A stretch of DNA of 64,000 bases from JAJFUG01 sp964473155 (GTDB lineage: Bacteria; Gemmatimonadota; Glassbacteria; GWA2-58-10): assembly GCA_964473155.1 (NCBI GenBank), contig CAYYNT010000014.1, positions 5,346 to 69,345 of the forward strand, read 5' to 3'. Positions 35,126 through 44,158 of the stretch are shown here, piece after piece. A program made the translations under genes and the position numbers. The notes under the pieces were generated by a model. It was not told the DNA's origin. It searched no databases and saw only the letters and a program-made list of their open reading frames with translations. Position 1 is the first letter of the stretch. The number at the start of each line of letters is the position of its first letter.

Positions 35126-35344
35126 TCATTTGTACCGGTACGTTATCCGTCCGCGGCTGAGGTCATACGGGCTTAGCTCGAGAGCCACCTTGTCTCCGGG
35201 AAGAATCCGGATGAAATTCATCCGCATCTTTCCGCTTATGTGAGCCAGGACCTCGTGCTTGTTTTCAAGCTCCACCCGGAACATCGCATTCGGCAGCGGC
35301 TCGATCACCGTACCGGTCACCTGAATTGCATCTTCCTTAGGCAT
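35126..35344 (-). CDS. infA: Translation initiation factor IF-1
   Basis: A 72-residue OB-fold protein (MPKEDAIQVTGTVIEPLPNAMFRVELEN, read as MPKEDAIQVTGTV then NAMFRVEL; LPGDKVALELSPYDLSRGRITYR). It binds the 30S A site during initiation. AGGAAA lies six bases before the ATG. Between map and rpmJ as in many phyla. Confidence 0.99.
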   Translation of the reverse strand: MPKEDAIQVTGTVIEPLPNAMFRVELENKHEVLAHISGKMRMNFIRILPGDKVALELSPYDLSRGRITYRYK

Positions 35345-35379
35345 AAAGTTTCCTGCAAAAGTGTTGAGCCGGCGCTGTT

Positions 35380-36132
35380 TCAGGCCAGGGTCAATATCTC
35401 AGGACCGTTCGGCCCCACGGCGATTGTGTGCTCTATGTGCGCACTGAGCTTACCATCCGCCGTGACAACAGTCCATTTGTCATCGAGGGTCCGAACATTG
35501 TGGGTCCCCTCGTTAACCATCGGCTCAATGGCCAGCACCAGCCCTTCTTTCAGCGGATAACCGATTTTCGGCCGCCCGTAATTCGGCACCTGCGGGTCCT
35601 CGTGCAGGCTCTGTCCGATTCCGTGTCCCACCAGGTCCCGGACCACGGAATATCTGTCCGCCTCCGCCACTTTCTGAACCGCTGCCCCGATATCCCCGAT
35701 CCGGTTGTTGACCACCGCCTGCGCGATCCCGGCCTCCAGCGCCCGCCGGCAACTGTCGATAAGCCTTGCCCGGCGCTCATCCGCCGGTCCGACACAAAAC
35801 GTGGCCGCGGCATCGGCGTAGTATCCGCGGTGGAACGCGCCGACATCGACGCTCACCACATCCCCTTCTTTAAGCCTGCGGCCGCTCTTGGGAATCCCAT
35901 GAACGACCTCATCGTTCAGGGAGACACAGAGCGTATTCGGGAACCCGCCATAACCTTTGAATGCCGGCCGGCTGTCCGGATACGACAGGATAATGGACTC
36001 GGCAATCTCATCCAGTTCAAGAGTCGAAATGCCCGGACGTATTTCTTGTTCCATCCTGGCCAGCACCTCGGCCACTATCTTGCCCGCTTCCCTGATCTTA
36101 TCAATCTCGAAACGAGTCTTGAGAAACACCAT
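35380..36132 (-). CDS. map: Methionine aminopeptidase type I
   Basis: A 250-residue dinuclear metallopeptidase that removes the initiator Met from nascent proteins. The metal ligands are seen in VSVDVGAFHRGYYADAAATF (two Asp), VGHGIGQSLHEDP (His), AIEPMVNEG (Glu) and HIEHTIAV (Glu). It follows secY at 16 bases; adk, usually between them, is absent. Confidence 0.98.
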   Translation of the reverse strand: MVFLKTRFEIDKIREAGKIVAEVLARMEQEIRPGISTLELDEIAESIILSYPDSRPAFKGYGGFPNTLCVSLNDEVVHGIPKSGRRLKEGDVVSVDVGAFHRGYYADAAATFCVGPADERRARLIDSCRRALEAGIAQAVVNNRIGDIGAAVQKVAEADRYSVVRDLVGHGIGQSLHEDPQVPNYGRPKIGYPLKEGLVLAIEPMVNEGTHNVRTLDDKWTVVTADGKLSAHIEHTIAVGPNGPEILTLA

Positions 36133-36148
36133 CTGCGTTCACTCCCGG

Positions 36149-37453
36149 TCACATTGAACGGCGGCTGGGCAGTTTGCCCTTCTTCATGAAGCCATCGTAG
36201 TGACGGATAAGCAGGTGGCTCTCCATCTGCTGAATCGTGTCAAGCGCCACACCAACCACAATCAGCAGGCTGGTGCCGCCGAAATAGAACGGCACGTTCA
36301 TCCATCGCATCAGGTACATAGGCAGGACCGCAATCGCAGCCAGGAAAATCGAGCCTGGCAGAGTGATGCGTGTCAGGACCCGGTCGATATATTCGGCCGT
36401 CTTCGCGCCCGGACGTATGCCGGGGATAAAACCGCCCTGGCGCTTGAAATTCTCCGCCAGGTCCACCGGGTTGAAAATCACCGCGGTGTAGAAATAGGTG
36501 AAGAAAATAATCATCAGCGTGTAGATGATCACATACGAATCCGTACGCGGCTGAAACCAGGCGGCGATATCCTCCAGAATGCTTCCCGGGGCCAGGAACG
36601 TGCCCAGAGTCGCCGGCACGACAATAATCGACTGGGCGAAAATGATCGGCATGACACCGGCGCTGTTTATTCTCAGCGGCAGGTGCGTCTGCTGCCCGCC
36701 CATCACCTTGCGTCCGACCATGCGTTTCGGGATCTGGATCGGTATCTTGCGCGCGCCCAGGGTCATCACGATCACGCCGGCGACGATCGCCACCATCACC
36801 ACAATCAGCAGCAGCATCGGGATTATCCCGATCACGTCGTTACGCAGCATTTCGATCGACTGGAAAATCGCGCCGGGGAAACGGTCCACGATTCCGAAGA
36901 AAATCAGCAGGCTCATGCCGTTGCCGATCCCGCGCTCCGTTATCTGCTCACCCAGCCACATTATGAAGACTGCGCCAGTAGTCAGGGTGACGACAGTGGT
37001 CACCCGGAACATCCAGAGGTTCTGCATGCTCACCGCGCCAAGGCTCTGCAGGAATGTGGCTATACCCACGGCCTGGATGAAACTGAGCACCACTGTTCCG
37101 TAACGCGTGTACTGGTTGATCTTCTTGCGCCCCTCCTCGCCCTCCTTCATCAGCTTCTCGAAATACGGAAACACCGGGGGCAGGAGCTGGAAAATAATGG
37201 ACGAACTGATATAGGGCATGATTCCCAGCGCAAAAACCGTGGCGCGCTGGAGCGCTCCGCCGGCGAACATGTCCATCAGGCCGAACAGGGTATTCTGCTG
37301 ACTCCCGAACCACTCCATCAGCCGGCCGACATCTATTCCGGGAGTGGTAAGATGCCCGCCGATACGGTAGATGATCACGATCAGCAGGGTGAAACCGAGT
37401 TTCCTTTTAAGTTCGGGAACATTAAATATGTTCTGCAGTCCCTGTACCGGCAT
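36149..37453 (-). CDS. secY: Preprotein translocase subunit SecY
   Basis: A 434-residue protein with ten membrane spans, the plug and lateral gate of the Sec channel. Typical strings are GGHLTTPGID, ALGIMPYISSSIIFQLL and GGFIPGIRPGAKTAEYI. Its ATG overlaps the rplO stop by one base. It pairs with SecE encoded at 63223-63444. Confidence 0.99.
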   Translation of the reverse strand: MPVQGLQNIFNVPELKRKLGFTLLIVIIYRIGGHLTTPGIDVGRLMEWFGSQQNTLFGLMDMFAGGALQRATVFALGIMPYISSSIIFQLLPPVFPYFEKLMKEGEEGRKKINQYTRYGTVVLSFIQAVGIATFLQSLGAVSMQNLWMFRVTTVVTLTTGAVFIMWLGEQITERGIGNGMSLLIFFGIVDRFPGAIFQSIEMLRNDVIGIIPMLLLIVVMVAIVAGVIVMTLGARKIPIQIPKRMVGRKVMGGQQTHLPLRINSAGVMPIIFAQSIIVVPATLGTFLAPGSILEDIAAWFQPRTDSYVIIYTLMIIFFTYFYTAVIFNPVDLAENFKRQGGFIPGIRPGAKTAEYIDRVLTRITLPGSIFLAAIAVLPMYLMRWMNVPFYFGGTSLLIVVGVALDTIQQMESHLLIRHYDGFMKKGKLPSRRSM

Positions 37454-37893
37454 TAAAGCACCTCCACCTTGCCGCCTGCGGCCTCGATCATCTCACGGGC
37501 CTTGGCGCTGAAAGCGTGGGCGGAAACCGAGACAGCGAAAGTCAACTCACCCTTGGCCAGGACCTTGACCGGACCCTTGTTACGGCTGATCAGTCCCAAG
37601 TCGGCCATATCATCCGGGGTAAGGCTTTCACGCTGCCCGATGCGGCTGATATCCTGCAGGTTCACCACCTGGTACTCAGTACGGAAGGGGTTGAAAAATC
37701 CGCGCTTCGGGATGCGGCGCTGCAGAGGCATCTGTCCGCCCTCAAACCCGGCGCGCACCTTGCCGCCGCTGCGCGCTCTCTGTCCCTTGTGGCCGCGCCC
37801 GGCCGTATTGCCATGACCGGTGCCGCGCCCGCGTCCAACACGCTTGCGCTCCTTGTTCGCCCCCTCGGGTTTTTTAAGATCAGACAACTTCAT
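37453..37893 (-). CDS. rplO: 50S ribosomal protein L15 (uL15)
   Basis: A 146-residue protein with the Gly/Arg-rich start KRVGRGRGTGHGNTAGRGHKGQ, typical of bacterial L15, and a C-terminal AKAREMIEAAGGKVEVL. A late assembly protein of the 50S. Translation is coupled to secY. Confidence 0.99.
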   Translation of the reverse strand: MKLSDLKKPEGANKERKRVGRGRGTGHGNTAGRGHKGQRARSGGKVRAGFEGGQMPLQRRIPKRGFFNPFRTEYQVVNLQDISRIGQRESLTPDDMADLGLISRNKGPVKVLAKGELTFAVSVSAHAFSAKAREMIEAAGGKVEVL

Positions 37894-37954
37894 CGGACCG
37901 TTCCATTCTTAGAGTTTTAGCTTTGTCTGAAGGCTTCTGTCTGAAGTCTCAGTC

Positions 37955-38140
37955 TCAGTCGGCTTCCTCGACTTTGACCAGGTGGCGCACTTTGAAAACC
38001 ATCCCGCGAACCTGCGGGGTGTCGCCGTGCACGACACTGGTCTGATGGCGCGTAAGGTTCAGCGCCTCGAGGGTGGCACGCTGTTTCGGGGGAGCGCCGA
38101 TCCCGCTCTTTATCTGAGTGATTTTCAGTTTCTTAGTCAC
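37955..38140 (-). CDS. rpmD: 50S ribosomal protein L30 (uL30)
   Basis: A 61-residue protein (KITQIKSGIGAPPKQRATLEALNL... MVFKVRHLVKVEE). GTG start, overlapping the rpsE stop by eight bases. Not all bacteria keep this protein; here it is intact. Confidence 0.98.
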   Translation of the reverse strand: MTKKLKITQIKSGIGAPPKQRATLEALNLTRHQTSVVHGDTPQVRGMVFKVRHLVKVEEAD

Positions 38141-38663
38141 AGGTCGCCTCCATCATGACCCGGTCGCCGCGGGCCACCTCATCGCGTGTCACTCCGCGCA
38201 GGCGGGCGACAGCGTCGAGCGTGGTCATGCTGAGCAGACCTGCCAGCGTGGCCTTGGCCATGTTATGCGGGTTATTAGAGCCCAGCGACTTGGACAGAAT
38301 GTTCTGAATCCCGGCGCATTCGAGCACCGCGCGAACGCTGCTTCCAGCGATCACGCCGGCGCCTGGCGCGGCGGGTTTCAGCAGGACACGGCCGGCGCCG
38401 AATTCACCGACCACCTCGTGCGGTACCGTACCGCGGAGCACGGGCACTTCCAGCATGTTCTTCTTGGCGATCTCCACTCCCTTGCGGATAGCGTCGCTCA
38501 CCTCGTTGGCCTTGCCCATGCCCAGACCGACCTTCGACTTGCCATCGCCGACCGCCACCAGAGCGCTGAAACTGAAACGGCGTCCGCCTTTCACCACTTT
38601 CGCGCAACGGTTGATCGTGATGACATTCTCGATCAGTTCGCTTTTTTCCTTGTTGAAATCCAC
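38133..38663 (-). CDS. rpsE: 30S ribosomal protein S5 (uS5)
   Basis: A 176-residue protein with the N-terminal dsRBD-like domain (INRCAKVVKGGRRFSFSALVAVGD) and C-terminal domain (GAGVIAGSSVRAVLECAGI). It acts in decoding fidelity at the mRNA entry channel. GTG start. Confidence 0.99.
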   Translation of the reverse strand: MDFNKEKSELIENVITINRCAKVVKGGRRFSFSALVAVGDGKSKVGLGMGKANEVSDAIRKGVEIAKKNMLEVPVLRGTVPHEVVGEFGAGRVLLKPAAPGAGVIAGSSVRAVLECAGIQNILSKSLGSNNPHNMAKATLAGLLSMTTLDAVARLRGVTRDEVARGDRVMMEATCD

Positions 38664-38712
38664 TTCCGCAACTCCTTGCCAGGAATTTCAGGATACAGAT
38701 ATTATTTCGCTG

Positions 38713-39072
38713 TCAGAACTCCAGGCCGCCTTCACGGGCGCCCTCGGCGAAAGCCTTGATCCGGCCGTGATACAGGTAACCGCCACGGTCGAACACCACC
38801 CGGGTGATACCCTTTTCGACCGCCTTGCGGGCCAGCGTCATGCCGACCAGCTTGCTGACTTCCGTCTTCTTCTTCCCGCTGCAGTCGATCTCACCGTTCA
38901 GGGAAGAAATACCCAGCAGCGTCACCCCGCGCTTGTCATCGACAATCTGCGCTTCGATGTTCTTCAGCGAGCGGTGAACAACCAGGCGGGGACGCTCGGT
39001 GCTGCCGGAGATGTTTTTCCGGATACGCACATGTCTTTTCAATCGTGCTGTTTCTCTGTCGAACGCCTTCAT
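38713..39072 (-). CDS. rplR: 50S ribosomal protein L18 (uL18)
   Basis: A 119-residue protein that binds 5S rRNA with L5. Core RPRLVVHRSLKNIEAQIVDD and VVFDRGGYLYHGRIKAFAEGAREGGL. Normal length and place. Confidence 0.99.
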   Translation of the reverse strand: MKAFDRETARLKRHVRIRKNISGSTERPRLVVHRSLKNIEAQIVDDKRGVTLLGISSLNGEIDCSGKKKTEVSKLVGMTLARKAVEKGITRVVFDRGGYLYHGRIKAFAEGAREGGLEF

Positions 39073-39157
39073 CGGTGTATTCCCGTACAGCTTGAGGATA
39101 TGTTAGTTCCGCAGGCCTTCATCCCGAAGGGTTTCGGCCGGCGGTCAGATTACGCTG

Positions 39158-39706
39158 CTACTTGGCTCCAGCCTTGCCAGCCTTGCGCAGGATATGCTCG
39201 CCGTCATAATGTATGCCCTTGCCCTTGTAAGGCTCCGGCGGACGGTAACCACGGATCTTTGCCGCAATTTCTCCTACAACCTGCTTGTTGATTCCATTTA
39301 CCACAATCTGGGTCGGCGCCGGGACCTCGAAAGAAACACCGTCCGGCGGAACAACCTCGATCTGATGTGAGAACCCCAGGTCCAGAGTAAGGGCGCCCTT
39401 GGTCTTGCTGCTCATGGAGGCCTTGTAACCGACGCCCTCGATGGCCAGACGCTTGGTGAAGCCAGTGGTGACTCCGGTGACCGCATTCAGCACCAGGGTT
39501 CTGGTCAATCCATGCAACGAGCGGTTGAACTTGTTGTCATCCGGACGGCGCACCACAATCTGATCCTCTGTGATTTCGAGGATCATGTTACGATGAATGC
39601 GCTCGACATTTTTACCCTTCGGGCCAGCAACCACGAGATTGTCATTCTCGCGGCTGATAGTAACTCCCTTGGGCAGTTGAATCGGCAGTTTTCCTATGCG
39701 GGACAC
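39158..39706 (-). CDS. rplF: 50S ribosomal protein L6 (uL6)
   Basis: A 182-residue protein with two L6 domains, SRIGKLPIQLPKGV at the start and IRGYRPPEPYKGKGIHY near the end. It lies near the sarcin-ricin loop and factor site. GTG start. Confidence 0.99.
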   Translation of the reverse strand: MSRIGKLPIQLPKGVTISRENDNLVVAGPKGKNVERIHRNMILEITEDQIVVRRPDDNKFNRSLHGLTRTLVLNAVTGVTTGFTKRLAIEGVGYKASMSSKTKGALTLDLGFSHQIEVVPPDGVSFEVPAPTQIVVNGINKQVVGEIAAKIRGYRPPEPYKGKGIHYDGEHILRKAGKAGAK

Positions 39707-39769
39707 GAGGTCCTCCCGTATTTACCTCAGATTACTGAGATCGAATTGATAACCGCAAATTACCGGGCC

Positions 39770-40168
39770 TCACCAGACCTCGGCCAGCACCTCGCCGCCC
39801 ACATGCAGCTTACGCGCCTCGCGGTCGGTGATAACTCCCCTGGAGGTGGAAATTATCGTCAGTCCCAGACCGTTACGAACACGTTTCAGCTCCTCGGACG
39901 CGCGATAGATGCGAAGACCGGGTTTGCTTACCCTGCGTGAACCTATCATCGCCGGAACATCGCCAGGACCGTATTTCAGATAGATCCTCAGGATGCCCTG
40001 ATAATTGCCGGGAACCTCGCGCCAGTTGCGGATCATGTTCTCCCGCATCAGGATACGGGCGATTTCCCGTTTCAGGTTCGACGAGGGAACGTCCACCCGG
40101 ATATGCTTGGCCTTATACCCGTTACGGATGCGGGTCAGCATATCGGAAATGGGGTCAGTCATCGTCAT
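39770..40168 (-). CDS. rpsH: 30S ribosomal protein S8 (uS8)
   Basis: A 132-residue protein, MTMTDPISDMLTRIRNGYKAK ... ISTSRGVITDREARKLHVGGEVLAEVW. It binds 16S helix 21 and in many bacteria also represses the spc operon mRNA. The ATG at 40168, with GAGAG upstream, gives the conserved start. Confidence 0.98.
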   Translation of the reverse strand: MTMTDPISDMLTRIRNGYKAKHIRVDVPSSNLKREIARILMRENMIRNWREVPGNYQGILRIYLKYGPGDVPAMIGSRRVSKPGLRIYRASEELKRVRNGLGLTIISTSRGVITDREARKLHVGGEVLAEVW

Positions 40169-40259
40169 TTTGCTCTCTCTGCGCTGTATTATTCGTTTTT
40201 TCATGCCGGCCGCCTGACCTGGCGGCCCGCTCAATCATATTCGATTTATTCGGCGCCTC

Positions 40260-40445
40260 TTACCAGCTCGCCTTACGCACGCCCGGTATCTTGCCCTGAA
40301 GGGCGAGCTGACGCAGGCAGATGCGGCAAAGGCCGAACTTGCGGTAATACGCCCGCGAGCGGCCGCACCTCTTGCAGCGGTTGTACTGGCGCACCTTGAA
40401 TTTTGGCTTGCCGTTGCATTTCTCGATCAAGGCTTTCCTGGCCAC
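40260..40445 (-). CDS. rpsZ: 30S ribosomal protein S14 type Z (uS14), zinc-binding
   Basis: A 61-residue short S14 with the zinc ligands CKRCG and CRICL. This short form is typical of Gram-positives and several FCB-related groups. GTG start with GAGGGTG upstream. Confidence 0.98.
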   Translation of the reverse strand: MARKALIEKCNGKPKFKVRQYNRCKRCGRSRAYYRKFGLCRICLRQLALQGKIPGVRKASW

Positions 40446-40489
40446 TTATTCACCCTCTTTTTCTGGATGAGGTTCCTGTATTAGCCGCC

Positions 40490-41047
40490 TCAGGCGGTCC
40501 GTTGCGCAGCGGTTCGGAACGGCATTCCCAGCTCGCGCAGCAGAGCGAAAGCCTGGTCGTCCTTCTCCGTCGTGGTCACAAAAGTGATGTCCATCCCGTG
40601 CAGTTTCTCGATCTTGTCGAAATCGATCTCGGGGAAGATAACCTGCTCCTTGACTCCAAGAGTGTAGTTACCCCGCCCGTCAAAACTCTTGTTCGGAATG
40701 CCGCGGAAATCGCGGATGCGCGGTATGGCCACACTGATCAGGCGATCGACGAATTCCCACATCCGTTCGCCACGCAGTGTCACCCGGCAGCCGATCTTCA
40801 TACCGCCGCGGAGTTTGAAATTGGAGATCGATTTCTTGGCGCGTGTAATTACGGCATGCTGCCCGGTGATCTGGCGCAGCTCCTGCTGGGCGGTTTCCAG
40901 TTCCTTGGGGTTCTGGATCGCCGAACCCATGCCGCAGTTGATCACAACCTTTTCGAGACGCGGCACATCGAGGATGTTCTTGATGCCGAACTCTTCCTTC
41001 AACTTCGGCTGAATCACTTTGTTGTATTTCTCTTTGAGTCTGGCCAT
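40490..41047 (-). CDS. rplE: 50S ribosomal protein L5 (uL5)
   Basis: A 185-residue protein that binds 5S rRNA and touches the P-site tRNA. Core VVINCGMGSAIQNPKEL, SISNFKLRGGMKIGCRVTLRG and MDITFVTTTEKDDQAFALL. Normal length. Confidence 0.99.
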   Translation of the reverse strand: MARLKEKYNKVIQPKLKEEFGIKNILDVPRLEKVVINCGMGSAIQNPKELETAQQELRQITGQHAVITRAKKSISNFKLRGGMKIGCRVTLRGERMWEFVDRLISVAIPRIRDFRGIPNKSFDGRGNYTLGVKEQVIFPEIDFDKIEKLHGMDITFVTTTEKDDQAFALLRELGMPFRTAAQRTA

Positions 41048-41119
41048 CGCCTGTATACCTGCTTGTTAGAAATTCATCCCTTTAGACGGCGAGAATCCGG
41101 ACCGCAGCGGACGGCTGTT

Positions 41120-41452
41120 TCAGGTCCTCGGTTTTTTAGGCAGAACCTCACCGCTCTTCTTGCTGATCCTGACCTTGCTGCCCTTCTCATCGTTCAGTTT
41201 GCTGCTGCGTACACGCACTCCCTTGCCGCTCTTGTCATCGAAAAGCATCAGGTTGCTCACGTGGATCGGGGCTTCCTTCTCCACTATTCCACCCTGAGGG
41301 CTTTTCTGCGTCGGGCGCTGATGGCGCTTGACCATATTCAGGCCCTTGACCAGTACGCGTTCCTTGTCCGGGTACACCTTGAGCACTTCACCCGTGCGTC
41401 CCCGGTGGTTGCCGGATATAACTATCACCTTGTCATTCTTCACGATATGCAT
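41120..41452 (-). CDS. rplX: 50S ribosomal protein L24 (uL24)
   Basis: A 110-residue protein with a KOW motif (KNDKVIVISGNHRGRTGEVLKVYPD, in parts) and GIVEKEAPIHVSNLMLFDD. One of the first proteins in 50S assembly. Confidence 0.99.
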   Translation of the reverse strand: MHIVKNDKVIVISGNHRGRTGEVLKVYPDKERVLVKGLNMVKRHQRPTQKSPQGGIVEKEAPIHVSNLMLFDDKSGKGVRVRSSKLNDEKGSKVRISKKSGEVLPKKPRT

Positions 41453-41478
41453 CTTGAGGCGCCTTCGTTTCCGTGTGA

Positions 41479-41847
41479 TTAAAGCACTTCCGGGGCAAGT
41501 GAAACTATTTTCATGAACTGCTTCTCGCGCAGTTCCCTGGCCACCGGCCCAAAGATACGGGTCGCCCGCGGCTCTTTCTTTTCGTCGATAATCACGGCCG
41601 CGTTTTCATCGAACCGGATATAACTCCCATCCTTCCGGCGTGTCTCCTTGGCGCAGCGCACCACCACCGCTTTGGCGACATCTCCCTTTCGGACGGCTCC
41701 GTTAGGCAGAGCATCCTTGACCGCCACGATGATAATGTCTCCGAGCCGGGCGTAGCGGCGGCGGGTTCCGCCAAGCACCCTGATGCAAAGCGCTCTTTTG
41801 GCTCCCGAGTTGTCCGCTATCCTGAGAATTGTTTCCTGCTGTATCAT
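41479..41847 (-). CDS. rplN: 50S ribosomal protein L14 (uL14)
   Basis: A 122-residue protein, MIQQETILRIADNSGAK ... VFGPVARELREKQFMKIVSLAPEVL-type ending. First gene of the spc group here, at the 30S interface. Normal. Confidence 0.99.
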   Translation of the reverse strand: MIQQETILRIADNSGAKRALCIRVLGGTRRRYARLGDIIIVAVKDALPNGAVRKGDVAKAVVVRCAKETRRKDGSYIRFDENAAVIIDEKKEPRATRIFGPVARELREKQFMKIVSLAPEVL

Positions 41848-41921
41848 TTTCTTTCACCTGTCCACGGTTTGGGAATTCGTTTTCCCGTTTTCGGCCGTTT
41901 ACACCACTGCCCGGAGAGAGT

Positions 41922-42179
41922 TCACTCGACCACGCTGGAGATAACCTCCACCACGCGCCAGCACTTGTTTTTACTGATCGGGCGGGTCTCCATGATCCGG
42001 ACCTGATCTCCGACCTTGCAGCGGTTGTCCTCATCGTGGGCCTGGAATTTCTTGGAGCGCCACACGGCTTTGCCGTAGACCGGATGATTGATCTTGCGTT
42101 GGATACGCACGATCACGGTCTTTTCCATCTTGTCGCTCACCACCATGCCGACACGTGTTTTACGAAAAGTTCTTTCCAT
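41922..42179 (-). CDS. rpsQ: 30S ribosomal protein S17 (uS17)
   Basis: An 85-residue OB-fold protein (RKTRVGMVVSDKMEKTVIV, VGDQVRIMETRPISKNKCWRVVEVI). The ATG at 42179 has GGAG seven bases upstream; the longer TTG frame is not needed. Confidence 0.98.
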   Translation of the reverse strand: MERTFRKTRVGMVVSDKMEKTVIVRIQRKINHPVYGKAVWRSKKFQAHDEDNRCKVGDQVRIMETRPISKNKCWRVVEVISSVVE

Positions 42180-42223
42180 ATTTTTTCTCCACAATTACTG
42201 ACGGCTGTTTTCCCGTTCACTCG

Positions 42224-42436
42224 TCAGGCGCCGGCGGCCTTCCCCGAAGCGGACTCTATCTGCTCGAGGATGGTCAGACAACGCGCTATATCCTTGCGCA
42301 TGCGCCTGAGCTGCAGCGGATTATCAATCTTGTGCACGGAGTGACGGAAAGAGAGCCGGAAATACTCCTCTTTCAAGTCGCTCAACTTCTGACGGATTTC
42401 ATCCGCGTTCAACTGTCTGATTTCCTGGGCTTTCAT
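42224..42436 (-). CDS. rpmC: 50S ribosomal protein L29 (uL29)
   Basis: A 70-residue two-helix protein at the exit tunnel (MKAQEIRQLNADEIRQKL, RMRKDIARCLTIL). Overlaps the rplP stop by four bases. Confidence 0.98.
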   Translation of the reverse strand: MKAQEIRQLNADEIRQKLSDLKEEYFRLSFRHSVHKIDNPLQLRRMRKDIARCLTILEQIESASGKAAGA

Positions 42437-42867
42437 TCTTCGGCCCCCTCCTCCGTTATGGTCTCCCGGAAGATGACCTTAGTCTTGATCGGGAGCTTGT
42501 GAGAGGCCAGACGTAAAGCCTCCATCGCCAGCTCGCGCTCGACTCCGCCGATCTCGAACATAATCCGGCCGTTCCTGACCACGGCCACCCAACCCTCCGG
42601 GGCGCCCTTTCCCTTGCCCATGCGGGTTTCAGCGGGTTTTTTGGTGATCGGCTTGTCCGGGAAAATCCGGATCCAGACTTTCCCGCCCCTCTTGATATGA
42701 CGGGTCATCGCCACGCGGGCCGCCTCGATCTGACGGTTCGTGATCCATGCCGGTTCAAGAGCCTGGAGTCCGTATTCGCCGAAGCTCACGGATGAACCCC
42801 GCCACGCGGCCCCGTTCATGCGGCCGCGCTGCTGTTTCCTGTACTTGATTCTCTTCGGGGCAAGCAT
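42433..42867 (-). CDS. rplP: 50S ribosomal protein L16 (uL16)
   Basis: A 144-residue protein, MLAPKRIKYRKQQRGRMNG, GGKVWIRIFPDKPITKKPAETRMGKGKG (read in parts). It shapes the A-site tRNA elbow contact. Confidence 0.99.
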   Translation of the reverse strand: MLAPKRIKYRKQQRGRMNGAAWRGSSVSFGEYGLQALEPAWITNRQIEAARVAMTRHIKRGGKVWIRIFPDKPITKKPAETRMGKGKGAPEGWVAVVRNGRIMFEIGGVERELAMEALRLASHKLPIKTKVIFRETITEEGAEE

Positions 42868-42951
42868 TATTACTCCTCGAATTCAGGCCGGCTCATCAAA
42901 CCGGCATTGCTTTGACTTTTCTGTTATTCCGGAAACCGCTGGCCGCTCCGG

Positions 42952-43632
42952 TCAGGAACGCGCCGAGGCGGACTCTGCCTTACGCCCGACGGCTGCATTG
43001 CGCCGCGGCTGTATCACTTCACCCTTGCAGATCCAGACCTTCACGCCGATAGTGCCGAAAGTCGTGTGCGACGTGCTGGTGGCATAATCGATATCAGCAC
43101 GCAGAGTGTGCAGAGGCACCCGGCCCTCATGATAACCCTCGGAACGGGCGATTTCAGCCCCGCCCAGACGGCCGCCGCACTTGATCTTGATGCCCTGCGC
43201 GTTCATCCGCATTGCCGACGTCACGGCCTTCTTCATCGCCCGGCGGAAACTCACCCGCTGGCTCAACTGAAACGCGACCCCGTCGGAAACAAGCTGGCTG
43301 TCGAGCTCGGGGTTCTTGATCTCCTCGATCTTGATGAAAATCTCATCCTTCGAGAGATGCGCCAGTTCATCGCGCAGCTTGTCGACTTCCTGGCCCTTGC
43401 GTCCGATCACCACGCCCGGACGCGCCGTATGGATGACCACCGTCATCTTCTGCGGCGTACGCTCGATAACCACCTTGCTGATTGCGGCGTGCGACAGCCG
43501 GCTGTGCACGTACTTGCGGATCAGCTCGTCCTCTTTGAGCAGGCGCGAGAAATCACGTTCCGAAAACCAGACCGATTCCCAGCCTTTGACTATTCCGAGT
43601 CTGAATCCAACTGGATGTGTCTTCTGACCCAC
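42952..43632 (-). CDS. rpsC: 30S ribosomal protein S3 (uS3)
   Basis: A 226-residue protein with a KH domain (RPGVVIGRKGQEVDKLRDEL) and the C-terminal domain ARSEGYHEGRVPLHTLRADI. It helps form the mRNA helicase site. GTG start with AGGAG five bases upstream. Confidence 0.99.
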   Translation of the reverse strand: MGQKTHPVGFRLGIVKGWESVWFSERDFSRLLKEDELIRKYVHSRLSHAAISKVVIERTPQKMTVVIHTARPGVVIGRKGQEVDKLRDELAHLSKDEIFIKIEEIKNPELDSQLVSDGVAFQLSQRVSFRRAMKKAVTSAMRMNAQGIKIKCGGRLGGAEIARSEGYHEGRVPLHTLRADIDYATSTSHTTFGTIGVKVWICKGEVIQPRRNAAVGRKAESASARS

Positions 43633-43698
43633 TTGAGACTCCTTATTGCCTTATAGTTTTCCCGCCGCCTGCGGCGCATGCCGTGAACCTGATCCGGC

Positions 43699-44064
43699 TC
43701 ACCGCGCGGTTTCAGGCTCCGGGACATCCAGGGCCACTGAAATGTGGCTCGTTCGTTTCAACATCGGTGTCGCGCGACCCATCGCGCGCGGCAGCCAGCG
43801 TTTCATGGTCGGTCCCTGGTCCACCCGAATCTCCCTGATGATGATGCTCCTGGTGTCCAGGTCCATGCTGCCAAGCTGATTCACTGCGTTCGAATACGCA
43901 GACTGCACCAGCTTGCGCACAGGCAGGGAGGCCGCCTTGTGTGTATAGCGGAGAATGGTGAACGCTTCCTCGATATTCTTTCCGCGGATCAGGTCGACCA
44001 CGAGCTGGACCTTGCGCGAGGAGATGCGCACGTACTTGGCTTTCGCTTGAGCAATCATCTTCAT
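43699..44064 (-). CDS. rplV: 50S ribosomal protein L22 (uL22)
   Basis: A 121-residue protein with the long hairpin (PRAMGRATPMLKRTSHI) that reaches into the exit tunnel. Start ATG at 44064 or the in-frame ATG two codons later. Confidence 0.98.
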   Translation of the reverse strand: MKMIAQAKAKYVRISSRKVQLVVDLIRGKNIEEAFTILRYTHKAASLPVRKLVQSAYSNAVNQLGSMDLDTRSIIIREIRVDQGPTMKRWLPRAMGRATPMLKRTSHISVALDVPEPETAR

Positions 44065-44158
44065 CTCTTGCAGATTGAGTTAAAACCTGCCGTCACCGGA
44101 CCTCTGCGCAACGGCTAAACCCGTATTCCCTTTCATTCACTCCCGGCTCTTCACATTC

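Noticed and set aside
36200..37456. His/Gln-rich 418-codon plus-strand frame antisense to secY
   Set aside because: Shadow of secY; its composition reflects the complement of a membrane protein and it has no domain.
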